A stretch of 64,000 bases of DNA from Kushneria phosphatilytica (GTDB lineage: Bacteria > Pseudomonadota > Gammaproteobacteria > Pseudomonadales > Halomonadaceae), in NCBI RefSeq assembly GCF_008247605.1, contig NZ_CP043420.1, positions 3,348,001 through 3,412,000 of the forward strand. Reading direction: 5' to 3'. The notes beneath the pieces are model-generated. The model searched no databases. It was not told where the DNA came from and saw only the letters and a list, made by a program, of their open reading frames with translations. Position numbers and translations under genes: made by a program. The first letter of the stretch is position 1. Each line of letters opens with the position of its first letter. Positions 35,171 to 43,919 of this stretch are shown in pieces.

Positions 35171-37428
35171 TGGCATGGCGGTCTGGACCTGCATCGTCGT
35201 TTGCGATCCGCTTCCGCATTGCGAGCTTTGCAGCGCTACTGCTGTTCTTTTCCGCGCTGGTGACCGGCGGCGTCATTTTCCAGCGCCAGCATGCGCTGGA
35301 ACACCACCAGTTGAAGGATCTGGTCTGGGAAGGGTATCAGCTCGATCGTGAGGTCCGTGAACTGCGCTTTGTGCTGCTCACCCCGGGCGCAGTCGATACC
35401 GATGCGCTGTTATTGCATTACCAGACGCTGTCCAGCCTTATGCGTCTATTTCGCAAGGGCGAGATTGCCAACGCAGCGAGCAGGGTCGAAAGTATTCAAC
35501 CGGGCCTGCGCGCTGCCATACAGCAGATTGAAACCATGGATGACGAGCTGGCACCGCTGCGAAAGAAGCAGGCAGCGCCCGATAGCGCCCTTCTTGCCAA
35601 ACTGCGCCAGCAGACACAGGAACTACAACAGCTCACCGGCAGAATACTGGTGGATTTCAATACCCATGTCGCCACCAGAAGCGCCGAAGAGCATCATTCC
35701 CAGCGTCAACTCTACGCTTTGGTACTGCTGTTGCTGATCCTGATGCTGGCATCGGGCGGCGTGCTGGTCCATGCCCTGCTCAGAGAGGGAAAGGCGCGAA
35801 CGGAAAAAGCCAGAGAACTGGAGCAGCAGGGCGAGGCGCTGGATGCTGCAGCGCGGCGCGCCGAAGAGGCCAGCCGGGCCAAGTCGGAGTTCATGGCGGT
35901 GATGAGTCATGAAATCAGGACACCGCTCAACGGTGTACTCGGCATGGCAGAGCTGCTGAGCGAAGAGGCCATGTCATCGCGCGCCCGCAATTATCTGCTG
36001 GCCCTGCGTCAGAGTGCATCGGGGCTGCAAGTGGTCATCAACGACATTCTCGACTATTCCAAGATCGAATCCGGTGTGCTGGAGCTGGATAATCGCCCCT
36101 TCGAACTACCCACCTTTCTCGAGCAACTGTGCGCCGGCTATTACCTGCTCGATCGCGATGGCTCGGTCAGCTTCAGCCACCGGCTCGATCCGGGGCTGCC
36201 ACGATTTGTCTGCGGGGATATCAATCGCCTGCGCCAGGTTTTGGCCAACCTGCTTGGTAACGCCTTCAAGTTTACTCCCCAGGGCATGGTGCGACTCGAG
36301 GCGGCCGTTACGTCAGAAGGATGGATTTCTCTTGATGTGCGTGACACCGGCTGCGGCATCGCCGCGGAGGATCAGCAACGCCTGTTTGCGCCCTTCACCC
36401 AGGTGGATGCTTCCATCGCCCGGCGCCATGAAGGCACCGGGTTGGGTCTGGCCATCTGTCGCCGACTGATTTATGCCATGGGCGGGGAAATAGAAGTACA
36501 TAGCATCCCTGGTCTGGGGAGTCGCTTCCGGGTGGTGATTCCATTGGAGAGCGTTCAGGGCAACGAGACTCATCCCATTACCGAGACGCCCTCCCTGCCG
36601 CTGGCACACCATACCCTGCTGGTGGTCGAGGATAATCCCGTCAATCAGACGCTGACCCGAGCCATGCTGGAACATCTGGGGCAAACGGTTGAAGTGGTGG
36701 ACAACGGTGTCGATGCCCTGAAACGGCTGGCTGATCCAGGGCTGCCACGCATCGCACTGGTGCTGATGGATATGCAGATGCCGCTGCTCGACGGCCCGGA
36801 AACCACCCGCCGCTGGCGAGCAGAAGAAAGCGACTCACATCTGCCCATCATTGCAGTTACCGCCAGCGTGATGGCGGAAGACCGCGCACGCTGTCTGCAA
36901 AGCGGCATGGATGACGTCCTCTGCAAACCCTTTACTCGCGCCGATCTGCACCGAATGCTGGGAAGGTTCCTGGCGAAGGCTGACCATTCGGGTACTCCCG
37001 CGCCAGCCGCGACAGGTATACCCGCCTCGGATACAGCCGCGTCGATGGCGTCTCCCATGCTGGACGAAACGATCTGCACCGAGCTGCGTGAGACTCTTGA
37101 TCCGCAAGCCCTCGATCAGTTGGTGCGCACCTATCTGGAACGCCTTGATACGCGTCTGATCGGTCTTCGCGAATGCATTGCGCTGAATGATCGAAGTCGA
37201 CTTCAGCGCGAGGCACACTCGCTCAAGGGTGCTTCGGCTTCACTGGGGTGTCATGCCATGGCACAGGCAGCCGCCGTACTTGAAAACGAGGCCCTCGAAG
37301 CCTCTGCCACAGCCCTGCACATCCGGCTCGAACATCTGGTTCAGTTACACCACAAGCTGGCCGAAGCACTGCATACCGGCGGCATGCTCCTTCACTCTGG
37401 CCACGCCCAGCCTTCCTCCGGTGCCTGA
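35170..37428 (+). CDS. Unorthodox hybrid sensor histidine kinase
   Basis: A 752-residue membrane kinase. Two transmembrane segments (about residues 14-37 and near 180-200) flank a helical periplasmic sensor region with no family I recognise. Next come HisKA with phospho-histidine His247 in MSHEIRTPLNG, an HATPase domain (LRQVLANLLGNAFKFTP; DTGCGIAAEDQQ; EGTGLGLAICRR), a receiver domain with Asp534 in VLMDMQMPLLDG and a C-terminal Hpt domain with His683 in REAHSLKGASASLG. This His-Asp-His layout is like TorS, ArcB and BarA and should pass phosphate to the divergent OmpR-type regulator. The start at 35170 is chosen because the first helix begins at once; GTG 35167 is possible. Confidence 0.93.
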   Translation: MAWRSGPASSFAIRFRIASFAALLLFFSALVTGGVIFQRQHALEHHQLKDLVWEGYQLDREVRELRFVLLTPGAVDTDALLLHYQTLSSLMRLFRKGEIANAASRVESIQPGLRAAIQQIETMDDELAPLRKKQAAPDSALLAKLRQQTQELQQLTGRILVDFNTHVATRSAEEHHSQRQLYALVLLLLILMLASGGVLVHALLREGKARTEKARELEQQGEALDAAARRAEEASRAKSEFMAVMSHEIRTPLNGVLGMAELLSEEAMSSRARNYLLALRQSASGLQVVINDILDYSKIESGVLELDNRPFELPTFLEQLCAGYYLLDRDGSVSFSHRLDPGLPRFVCGDINRLRQVLANLLGNAFKFTPQGMVRLEAAVTSEGWISLDVRDTGCGIAAEDQQRLFAPFTQVDASIARRHEGTGLGLAICRRLIYAMGGEIEVHSIPGLGSRFRVVIPLESVQGNETHPITETPSLPLAHHTLLVVEDNPVNQTLTRAMLEHLGQTVEVVDNGVDALKRLADPGLPRIALVLMDMQMPLLDGPETTRRWRAEESDSHLPIIAVTASVMAEDRARCLQSGMDDVLCKPFTRADLHRMLGRFLAKADHSGTPAPAATGIPASDTAASMASPMLDETICTELRETLDPQALDQLVRTYLERLDTRLIGLRECIALNDRSRLQREAHSLKGASASLGCHAMAQAAAVLENEALEASATALHIRLEHLVQLHHKLAEALHTGGMLLHSGHAQPSSGA

Positions 37429-37438
37429 TGATGTGATT

Positions 37439-38599
37439 TCAGGCCCTCATGATCTCGCGACTGCGCTGTTGCGCGTACCAGAGGCTGAAATCGGTTTCGA
37501 ACATGGGCTGTGCAAAATAATAGCCCTGTCCGAACGGACAACCAGCCTCTGCCAGCACCGCTTTCTGTGCTTCGGTTTCAATGCCCTCGGCCACGACTCG
37601 CAGACCGAGCCGTCGCCCCAGCTCTACTACCGCGAAAGTAATCGCCTGAGCGTCGGAATCGCTATCGCAGCGGGAGACAAAGCTGCGATCAAGCTTGAGT
37701 TCATCGAATGGAAGTCGATAGAGCTGGGTCATGGAGGCAAATCCGGTACCGAAATCATCCAGCGAGAGGCGAAAGCCGCGCTGGCGAAGCTCTGTCAGCA
37801 GATGACGAGCGTAGCTCAGACAGGAAATGCCGGCGGACTCGGTCAGCTCCAGGGTGATCCCGGAAGGCCGCAGGTGATGGTGTGCGATCAATACATCGAC
37901 ATCCCTCAACAAGCGCTCTTCGCTCAACAGTTGAGCGGGAATATTCACGGACATTTCCAGTGACCAGCCTTGAGCCAGCCAGCGCTTTTGCTGAGCCAAT
38001 GCCAGTTCGAGCACATGCCAGCCCAGTTTGACCATACGTCCGGTCTCTTCGGCCAGTGGCAAAAAACCGTTCGGATAGAGCAGGCCACGCCGAGGGTCCT
38101 GCCAGCGCAGCAGTACCTCAACGCCTCTGACCACACCGGTCGCAAGGTCAACCTGAGGCTGATAGGCAAGACAGAACTGTCTCAGTGTCATGGCCTGATC
38201 CAGATCCTCCCCTGTCAGCGATGCATTCTCGCTGTGCAGACTGCTCAGCAGAGTTTTCAACCCACCGATCAATTGCGACTTGGGCAGAAAGCCCAGCATG
38301 CGCAGTCCATGATGTCGCCCGGCTTCAAGGGCTTTCTCCGCCGTCGATCGGTCACAGCCGCTGACCAGAATGATCGCCGCGTTGAAACGCAGATCATGCA
38401 GGAATTCCATCACATCGAGCCCGGTAAATGCGCCCAGGGCAAAATCCAGCAGAATCACATCGCTGCGCAACAGCTCGGGCTGACCGGCCAGTGCCTCAAG
38501 GCCACTGACCGAACAGGCCTCAAACCCCTGCTGACGCATCAGCAATTCACCCAGCATGCGAATCTCGACATCATCATCCACGATCAGTGCGCTGGCCAT
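37439..38599 (-). CDS. REC-EAL response regulator, c-di-GMP phosphodiesterase
   Basis: A 386-residue cytoplasmic protein: receiver domain (DDD at 8-10, phosphoacceptor Asp52 in VILLDFALG, Lys107) joined to an EAL domain from about residue 140. The signature motif reads EVL (Glu161 in GVEVLLRW) instead of EAL. Other catalytic positions are kept: NIPAQLL, LELTES, DDFGTGFASM, ELKLDRSFV and AEGIETEAQ. It should hydrolyse cyclic di-GMP under control of phosphorylation. ATG 38599 is where the receiver begins. It follows the chemoreceptor gene by 58 bp and converges on the hybrid kinase gene, 10 bp apart. Confidence 0.92.
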   Translation of the reverse strand: MASALIVDDDVEIRMLGELLMRQQGFEACSVSGLEALAGQPELLRSDVILLDFALGAFTGLDVMEFLHDLRFNAAIILVSGCDRSTAEKALEAGRHHGLRMLGFLPKSQLIGGLKTLLSSLHSENASLTGEDLDQAMTLRQFCLAYQPQVDLATGVVRGVEVLLRWQDPRRGLLYPNGFLPLAEETGRMVKLGWHVLELALAQQKRWLAQGWSLEMSVNIPAQLLSEERLLRDVDVLIAHHHLRPSGITLELTESAGISCLSYARHLLTELRQRGFRLSLDDFGTGFASMTQLYRLPFDELKLDRSFVSRCDSDSDAQAITFAVVELGRRLGLRVVAEGIETEAQKAVLAEAGCPFGQGYYFAQPMFETDFSLWYAQQRSREIMRA

Positions 38600-38619
38600 G
38601 TGCCGACTCCCCTGAACGG

Positions 38620-38645
38620 ATCGACCGTGCCGAAGCACGGTCGAT
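38620..38645 (-). other. Hairpin with TTCG tetraloop between chemoreceptor and REC-EAL gene
   Basis: ATCGACCGTGC (38620-38630) and GCACGGTCGAT (38635-38645) form a perfect 11-bp stem. In the minus-strand RNA the loop is UUCG closed by C-G, an exceptionally stable tetraloop. No U-run follows, so it probably acts as an mRNA-stabilising or partial-termination element between the two genes. Confidence 0.6.
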
Positions 38646-38657
38646 ATCGCTGATCTT

Positions 38658-40361
38658 TCAAAAGGTGGTCCACTCTTCCGCCACTTCCTGCTCCCGCTTC
38701 GCCACACGCGCTCGAGGTATCGCAGACACCGTGGCGTGCCGGTCAGTCAGAGTGGGGGCAGCCACGGATTCCGACGGTACAGCAGCCCCAGGTGCCGATC
38801 CATCGTTCGAGAGCCGGAAGGCAGCCACCAGGGCGTTGAGCCGATCCGCCTGGGCGCGCAGATCGCTGATGGCAGAACCTGCCCGCTGCACCATGGCTGC
38901 ATTGTGCTGGGTAGTGCTATCAAGTTCGTTGACCGCCGTATTGACCTGGCCGATCCCCAGACTCTGCTCACGGGCACCATCGCTGATCTCACCCATCATG
39001 TGCGTAACCCGTTCGACGCTCTCGACGATACGCTCCATGGTGCTGCCCGTGGTCTGAACCAGACTCGCCCCCTGATGAGTACGAGCGACCGAAGCATCGA
39101 TCAGCTCGCGAATGTCACGGGACGCGTCACTGGAGCGGCTGGCCAGCTGTCGCACCTCCTGGGCCACCACGGCGAAACCGCGGCCATGTTCACCGGCACG
39201 GGCAGCTTCAACCGCGGCGTTGAGCGCCAGCAGATTGGTCTGGAAGGCAATACCGTCAATCAGGGTAATGATTTCACTGATCTGTGAAGCCGACGTACTG
39301 ATTTCGGCCATGGTGTTTTCCATGTCGCGCATCGCCTGCTGCCCCTGCCGCGCGACATCCATCGCCGACAGCGCCAGCTGATTGGCCTGCTCGGCAGCAT
39401 CCGAGGTGTTGGTCACCGTGGAGGTAATCTGCTCCATCGAGGCCGAGGTCTCCTCCAGATTGGCCGCAGCCTGTTCAGTGCGTGACGAGAGTTCGCGCGT
39501 ACTGTCGTCGATCTCGTTGGCAGCGTTGCGTACGCTGATGGCATCAGCGCACACCGATTGCAGCATGGTATCGATACGAGCAATGAAGGCATTGAACTGG
39601 CGTGCCAGATCGCCGATTTCATCCTGCCGCTTCGTGTCGATGCGTGCCGTCAGGTCACCATCTCCCTCGGTGATTTCGCGGATACGGGCGGTGAGCTGGC
39701 GAATGGCACGCGACATCAGAAGCGGACCGAACAAGGCTATGACTACTGCAGCGGCAAACACCAGCACACTGAACGCCAGCACCGAATATTGCTTGGTACT
39801 GATATTCGACATTGTTTGTGCCTCCAGTGCCGCGATACCCGATTCGGCGGCCTGTTCGGCAAGATCATAAAGCTCTCTGAGCGATTCGAAACTGGTCAGC
39901 GAGGCTCCTTCGAGCTGCGCTTCGGCCGCTGCCAGCTCCCCCCGCGAATGAAGGTCGAGAGTGCGCTGGGATTGGGCCTGCCAGGCGGCATAGCGAGTGT
40001 CGAACTCCTTTAACGTTTCCAGAATGGCTGGATAACCGGCCAGCAGCGTTGCAAACTTCTTCACTCGGTCATGCGCCTGCTGCGCATTTTCCCGATAGCT
40101 TTCAAGTTGCTGAGTTGCCTTCGGAGAATCCGGCAGCGCACGCAGGTAACCCATTTCGGCCACACGTGCCTGATAGAGATCACGATCAGCATTCAGCATG
40201 GCGTCACTGGCCTCGCCGAAGACATGATTGAATTCATGCATGCGCTGCTTGACCGAGTTCATCAGCAGGAAATCCAGCGCCACCACCAGCAGCAGTGACA
40301 AGGCGACCCCGATAAATGCGACTGCGTATTTGACGCTGATCCTGTGCCAGTATCTGCTCAT
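38658..40361 (-). CDS. Methyl-accepting chemotaxis protein
   Basis: A 567-residue chemoreceptor. TM1 (about residues 10-32), a roughly 150-residue helical periplasmic domain of four-helix type, TM2 ([20 protein letters not shown]), a HAMP domain and the cytoplasmic signalling hairpin with tip [20 protein letters not shown]. The C-terminus ends EEWTTF, matching the W-x-x-F tether that recruits CheR and CheB to major receptors. ATG 40361 (MSRYWHRIS) replaces a longer in-frame reading. A sigma-28-like -10 box (40435-40442) lies 74 bp upstream. The signal it senses is unknown. Confidence 0.94.
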   Translation of the reverse strand: MSRYWHRISVKYAVAFIGVALSLLLVVALDFLLMNSVKQRMHEFNHVFGEASDAMLNADRDLYQARVAEMGYLRALPDSPKATQQLESYRENAQQAHDRVKKFATLLAGYPAILETLKEFDTRYAAWQAQSQRTLDLHSRGELAAAEAQLEGASLTSFESLRELYDLAEQAAESGIAALEAQTMSNISTKQYSVLAFSVLVFAAAVVIALFGPLLMSRAIRQLTARIREITEGDGDLTARIDTKRQDEIGDLARQFNAFIARIDTMLQSVCADAISVRNAANEIDDSTRELSSRTEQAAANLEETSASMEQITSTVTNTSDAAEQANQLALSAMDVARQGQQAMRDMENTMAEISTSASQISEIITLIDGIAFQTNLLALNAAVEAARAGEHGRGFAVVAQEVRQLASRSSDASRDIRELIDASVARTHQGASLVQTTGSTMERIVESVERVTHMMGEISDGAREQSLGIGQVNTAVNELDSTTQHNAAMVQRAGSAISDLRAQADRLNALVAAFRLSNDGSAPGAAVPSESVAAPTLTDRHATVSAIPRARVAKREQEVAEEWTTF

Positions 40362-40741
40362 TGCCTGCCCCCTCCACTTCCCATGGATGCCGTATCCTTT
40401 ACGGCTCACGTGTCGTCAGCCGCTTGTGTAGGGGTTATCGGCTTTTATGATCCGGCAGTCGATACCAGGTCCGGGTGTTGTCACCCTTGTTCACATTTGC
40501 AGCTCCTGAGGCGCCCGACTCGGATGAACAGACGTAACTTCACCTAAAGTCCAGGTCGGCCTTCCGGAGTGATACAGCGCCGTCACTGCTGGTCTGACGC
40601 CGAATCGCTCTCTCCCCAGGACTAAAGTCCCCATCGACAGCCAGGGCTGCGGCCTTTATCAAATACGCACAGATGAATGACATCATATAACTGACAACTC
40701 GGTGTGATGTTGCCACTTGCCTTGCGCGGGAGAGTGTTTTG
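40362..40741. other. Divergent intergenic region, chemoreceptor and TRAP operon
   Basis: No gene-like frame in these 380 bases. The left part carries the sigma-28-like box for the chemoreceptor. The right part becomes AT-richer and ends with GGGAGAGTGTTTTG, the ribosome site of the TRAP binding-protein gene. A five-pair hairpin GGGTG-TTGT-CACCC lies at 40473-40486. Confidence 0.5.
40435..40442 (-). promoter_or_regulatory. Sigma-28 (FliA)-type -10 element
   Basis: On the minus strand the octamer is GCCGATAA, an exact match to the FliA -10 consensus, 74 bp before the chemoreceptor start. The expected -35 TAAA motif is not at the usual 15-bp spacing; TCGAC stands there instead. The position upstream of a chemotaxis gene supports the call; the poor -35 limits it. 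Confidence 0.5.
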
Positions 40742-41791
40742 ATGAGTCTTGCCAAATCCGATACTTCCGGACCGACCCTGCGGTCCCGCTTTGCGCCCCT
40801 GGCTCTGGCCACGGTGAGTGCCATGGTGGGGCTGCTGTCACTGCCGGCCCAGGCGGCCGATAGCGTCACCCTGCGGCTGGGGCACGCCCTCAATGAAGAT
40901 CACGTGGTGGCGCGCTCCTATCGTCACATGGCCGATGAGATCGAGCAGCTATCCGATGGCAGCATGCATCTGCGCATCTTCCCCAACGGCCAGATGGGCG
41001 GCACCCAGGATATGCTGGGACAGATGCAGAATGGCGCGCTGGATCTGGTGCACGCATCAGCGAGCAATCTGGAAAGTTTCGATGATGTCTATTCGGTGTT
41101 CAATCTGCCCTATCTGTTCCCCAATCAGGCCGACTTCAAAAAGGTGGTCTTCGGCCCGATCGGACAGCAGATCATGCAGTCCACCAAGGACAAGGGCTTC
41201 TTTGCCATTGGCGCCTATGTCGCCGGGTATCGCAGCTTCTACGCCAGCAAGCCGATTCGCACGCCGGCCGATCTCAAGGGCATGAAGATCCGCGTTCAGT
41301 CCTCGCCGACCACCATCAGCATGATCAAGCTGATGGGCGGCTCGCCTACCCCGATCGATTTCAGCGAAGTCTACAGCGCGCTGCAGCAGGGTGTGGTTGA
41401 TGGTGCCGAGAACAATGTGCCCTCTTATGTGCAGACCCGCCACGTCGAACTCGCCAAATACTTCTCCGAGGATCAGCACACTTCGGTGCCGGATTTCCTG
41501 ACCGTTTCCACCTCCACCTGGAATCGGCTGGATGAGAAGCAGCAACAGATTCTGATGAAGGCCGTGCACGACTCCGAGAAGTACCAGCAGCAGCTGTGGG
41601 ACAAGGTCGACCAGCAGGCGCGCGAGCAGGCAAAAGAGATGGGCGCGCACTTCGTCGAGGTCGACAAGGCGCCTTTCCGCAAGGCCGTGCAGCCGCTCTA
41701 CAAGGAGTACAAGCAGGATCCCGAGCACGCCAGACTGCTCAAGCAGATTCGCCAGGCCGAAGAGTCCAGTGATGATCAGCCGCAGAGCTGA
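40742..41791 (+). CDS. dctP: TRAP substrate-binding protein, sugar-acid type
   Basis: A 349-residue periplasmic DctP-type binding protein. A long Sec signal peptide ends at LPAQA-AD. The mature chain starts VTLRLGHALNEDHVVARSYR and contains FPNGQMGGTQDMLGQMQNGA, LKGMKIRVQSSPT (carboxylate-binding arginine) and FSEVYSALQQGVVDGAENN, features of the branch that binds uronates and other sugar acids. ATG 40742 follows GGGAGAG. It begins a dctPQM operon. D-galactonate, used by the dgo cluster 6.6 kb away, is a reasonable candidate ligand but is unproven. Confidence 0.92.
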   Translation: MSLAKSDTSGPTLRSRFAPLALATVSAMVGLLSLPAQAADSVTLRLGHALNEDHVVARSYRHMADEIEQLSDGSMHLRIFPNGQMGGTQDMLGQMQNGALDLVHASASNLESFDDVYSVFNLPYLFPNQADFKKVVFGPIGQQIMQSTKDKGFFAIGAYVAGYRSFYASKPIRTPADLKGMKIRVQSSPTTISMIKLMGGSPTPIDFSEVYSALQQGVVDGAENNVPSYVQTRHVELAKYFSEDQHTSVPDFLTVSTSTWNRLDEKQQQILMKAVHDSEKYQQQLWDKVDQQAREQAKEMGAHFVEVDKAPFRKAVQPLYKEYKQDPEHARLLKQIRQAEESSDDQPQS

Positions 41792-41872
41792 TCTGCCGTA
41801 CTGGGGTCGGGCCGGGTCGGTGAGCCGACCCGGCCCGGTGTCGTTGATGCGTCGTCACTCTGTGAGTCTTCC

Positions 41873-42472
41873 ATGACGCTTGAAACCTTCAAGAAACCTG
41901 TTGATGCCGTCATCGCCACCCTGACTGTTATCGTCATGGTGGCGCTGGTGTGCTGTGTGGTGTGGCAGGTCTTCAGCCGCTATGTGCTGGCCGAGCCCAG
42001 TACCATCACCGGAGAACTCGCCCGCTACTCGATGATCTGGGTCGGTCTGCTGGGCGCGGCCTATACCGTGGGCCTGCAGCGCCATCTGGCCATCGACCTG
42101 GTGACCGATGCCATGGGCGCGCGCGGCAGGGCGGCCATGGGTCTTCTGATCAATGCCATGATGATGGCCTTTGCGCTGCTGGTCATTACTTATGGTGGAC
42201 TCGGGCTGATCGACAAATCGTTCTCCTCCGGGCAGCTCTCACCCGCCATGCGCATTCCCATGGGCTATATCTATTTTGTGCTGCCGATCAGCGGCGTGGT
42301 GATGAGCTACTACTGTGTGCTGTTCTGCATCGGTCATCTGATGGATCTGATCCGACCCGAGCAGCATCGGGTCGGGGGGCTGGCTGCGCCGGGCGACCAC
42401 TATGAAGCCGTGGCCGCGGAAACGGCGGCAAGCCGTTCTGCGAGCCTGAACGAGCGTGAGGAGCCCCGCTGA
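41873..42472 (+). CDS. dctQ: TRAP transporter small permease, DctQ-type
   Basis: A 199-residue four-helix DctQ subunit (VIATLTVIVMVALVCCVVWQ; ELARYSMIWVGLLGAAYTVG; MGYIYFVLPISGVVMSYYCV). The C-terminal 35 residues are polar and probably disordered. It lies 81 bp after dctP, and its TGA shares bases with the ATG of dctM (TGATG), so the two permease subunits are translated together. Confidence 0.92.
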   Translation: MTLETFKKPVDAVIATLTVIVMVALVCCVVWQVFSRYVLAEPSTITGELARYSMIWVGLLGAAYTVGLQRHLAIDLVTDAMGARGRAAMGLLINAMMMAFALLVITYGGLGLIDKSFSSGQLSPAMRIPMGYIYFVLPISGVVMSYYCVLFCIGHLMDLIRPEQHRVGGLAAPGDHYEAVAAETAASRSASLNEREEPR

Positions 42473-43770
42473 TGGATACCTCGATGCTGACCATGTTCGG
42501 CAGTTTCTTCCTGCTGATCTTCCTCGGTGTGCCGGTGGCCTTCTCGATCGGTATTGCCACCGTGATCACCATGCTGCTGACCTTTCCGTTTGATGTCGCG
42601 GTCTCGATCGTGGCTCAGCGCATGGCCACCGGTCTGGACAGCTTCACGCTACTGGCCATTCCGTTTTTCATTCTCGCCGGCACCCTGATGAGCAGCGGCG
42701 GCATTGCCAAACGGCTGATCGACTTCGCTCAGGTTCTGGTTGGCCGGCTGCCGGGCTCGCTGTCGCACGTCAACATCATGTCCAACATGATGTTCGGCGC
42801 CATTTCCGGTTCGGCGGTGGCCGCCGCGGCAGCGGTCGGTGGCACCCTCGGGCCGATCCAGCAGCGCGAAGGCTACCCGGCGCCCTACTCCACCGCGGTC
42901 AACGTCTCTTCCTGTGTCACGGGGCTGCTGATCCCGCCCTCCAACGTGCTGATCGTCTACTCGCTGACCTCGGGCGGGGTGTCGATCGCCACCCTGTTCA
43001 TGGCCGGCTATATCCCCGGTATTCTGATGGGGCTGGGGTTGATGCTGACCGGTGGCATCATTGCCAGACGGCGTGGCTATCCGACTGCCGAGCGGCCGAC
43101 GCTGAAGCAGGCCACGCAAGCCTTTCTGCGTGCCATTCCCAGCCTGATGATGATCGTGGTGGTGATCGGCGGCATTCTCGGCGGCGTCTTTACCGCCACC
43201 GAAGCCTCGGCGATCGCGGTGGTCTACACCTTCGTGCTCTCGGTGCTGATCTATCGTGAGGTGAAGTTCAGCCAGCTGCCGAAACTGATCCTGGAGTCAG
43301 TGGTAATGTCCTCGGTGGTACTGCTGCTGATCGGTCTGTCGGTCAGCATGTCCTGGGCGATGAACGTCTCCGGCATCCCTCAGGCGATCAGCGACACCCT
43401 GCTGTCAGTCTCCAGCAACCCGATCGTGATCCTGCTGATGATCAACCTGGCGCTGCTGATTGTCGGCGTCTTCATGGACATGACCCCGGCGGTACTGATC
43501 TTTACCCCGATCTTCCTGCCAATCGCGACCCAGCTCGGCATCGATCCGGTGCATTTCGGCATCATGATGGTGTTCAACCTCTGTATCGGGCTGCTGACGC
43601 CACCGGTGGGCAGCGCGCTGTTTGTCGGCTGCTCCGTTTCGGGGGTCAAGCTGCAGCATCTGATCAAACCGCTGTTACCGTTCTACGCCGTGCTGGTCGT
43701 GGTGCTGCTGGCGGTGACCTTCATCCCCGCCCTCTCGCTGGCACTGCCGCATCTGTTCGGTCTGAAGTAA
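42472..43770 (+). CDS. dctM: TRAP transporter large permease, DctM-type
   Basis: A 432-residue DctM-type permease with about twelve helices. MFGSFFLLIFLGVPVAFSIG opens the protein, and FGAISGSAVAAAAAVGGTLG, NVSSCVTGLLIPPSNVLIVY and GLLTPPVGSALFVGC are hallmark segments of the family. With DctP and DctQ it forms a sodium-dependent high-affinity importer. A 12-bp hairpin follows the stop. Confidence 0.94.
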   Translation: MDTSMLTMFGSFFLLIFLGVPVAFSIGIATVITMLLTFPFDVAVSIVAQRMATGLDSFTLLAIPFFILAGTLMSSGGIAKRLIDFAQVLVGRLPGSLSHVNIMSNMMFGAISGSAVAAAAAVGGTLGPIQQREGYPAPYSTAVNVSSCVTGLLIPPSNVLIVYSLTSGGVSIATLFMAGYIPGILMGLGLMLTGGIIARRRGYPTAERPTLKQATQAFLRAIPSLMMIVVVIGGILGGVFTATEASAIAVVYTFVLSVLIYREVKFSQLPKLILESVVMSSVVLLLIGLSVSMSWAMNVSGIPQAISDTLLSVSSNPIVILLMINLALLIVGVFMDMTPAVLIFTPIFLPIATQLGIDPVHFGIMMVFNLCIGLLTPPVGSALFVGCSVSGVKLQHLIKPLLPFYAVLVVVLLAVTFIPALSLALPHLFGLK

Positions 43771-43783
43771 CCTGCCCGATGCT

Positions 43784-43812
43784 CATGAGCCGCCCATATC
43801 GGGCGGCTCATG
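43784..43812 (+). terminator. Hairpin after TRAP operon
   Basis: CATGAGCCGCCC (43784-43795) pairs perfectly with GGGCGGCTCATG (43801-43812) over a five-base loop, 13 bases after the dctM stop. The sequence after it is not T-rich, so it may act as a 3'-end stabiliser as much as a terminator. Confidence 0.6.
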
Positions 43813-43919
43813 TCGTGCTCTCCACTGCGACCAAAGTTGACAACAGTGGGTGTCCTCGCCATCACTTGTGATCAGTCCCTGCCGCTACAACGGCATTCAT
43901 GGATTGTCGAGGTTACGTC

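Noticed and set aside
40443..40462. Complete sigma-28 promoter for the chemoreceptor
   Set aside because: The -10 octamer is exact but the -35 at the expected distance is TCGAC, not TAAA; only the -10 element is reported.
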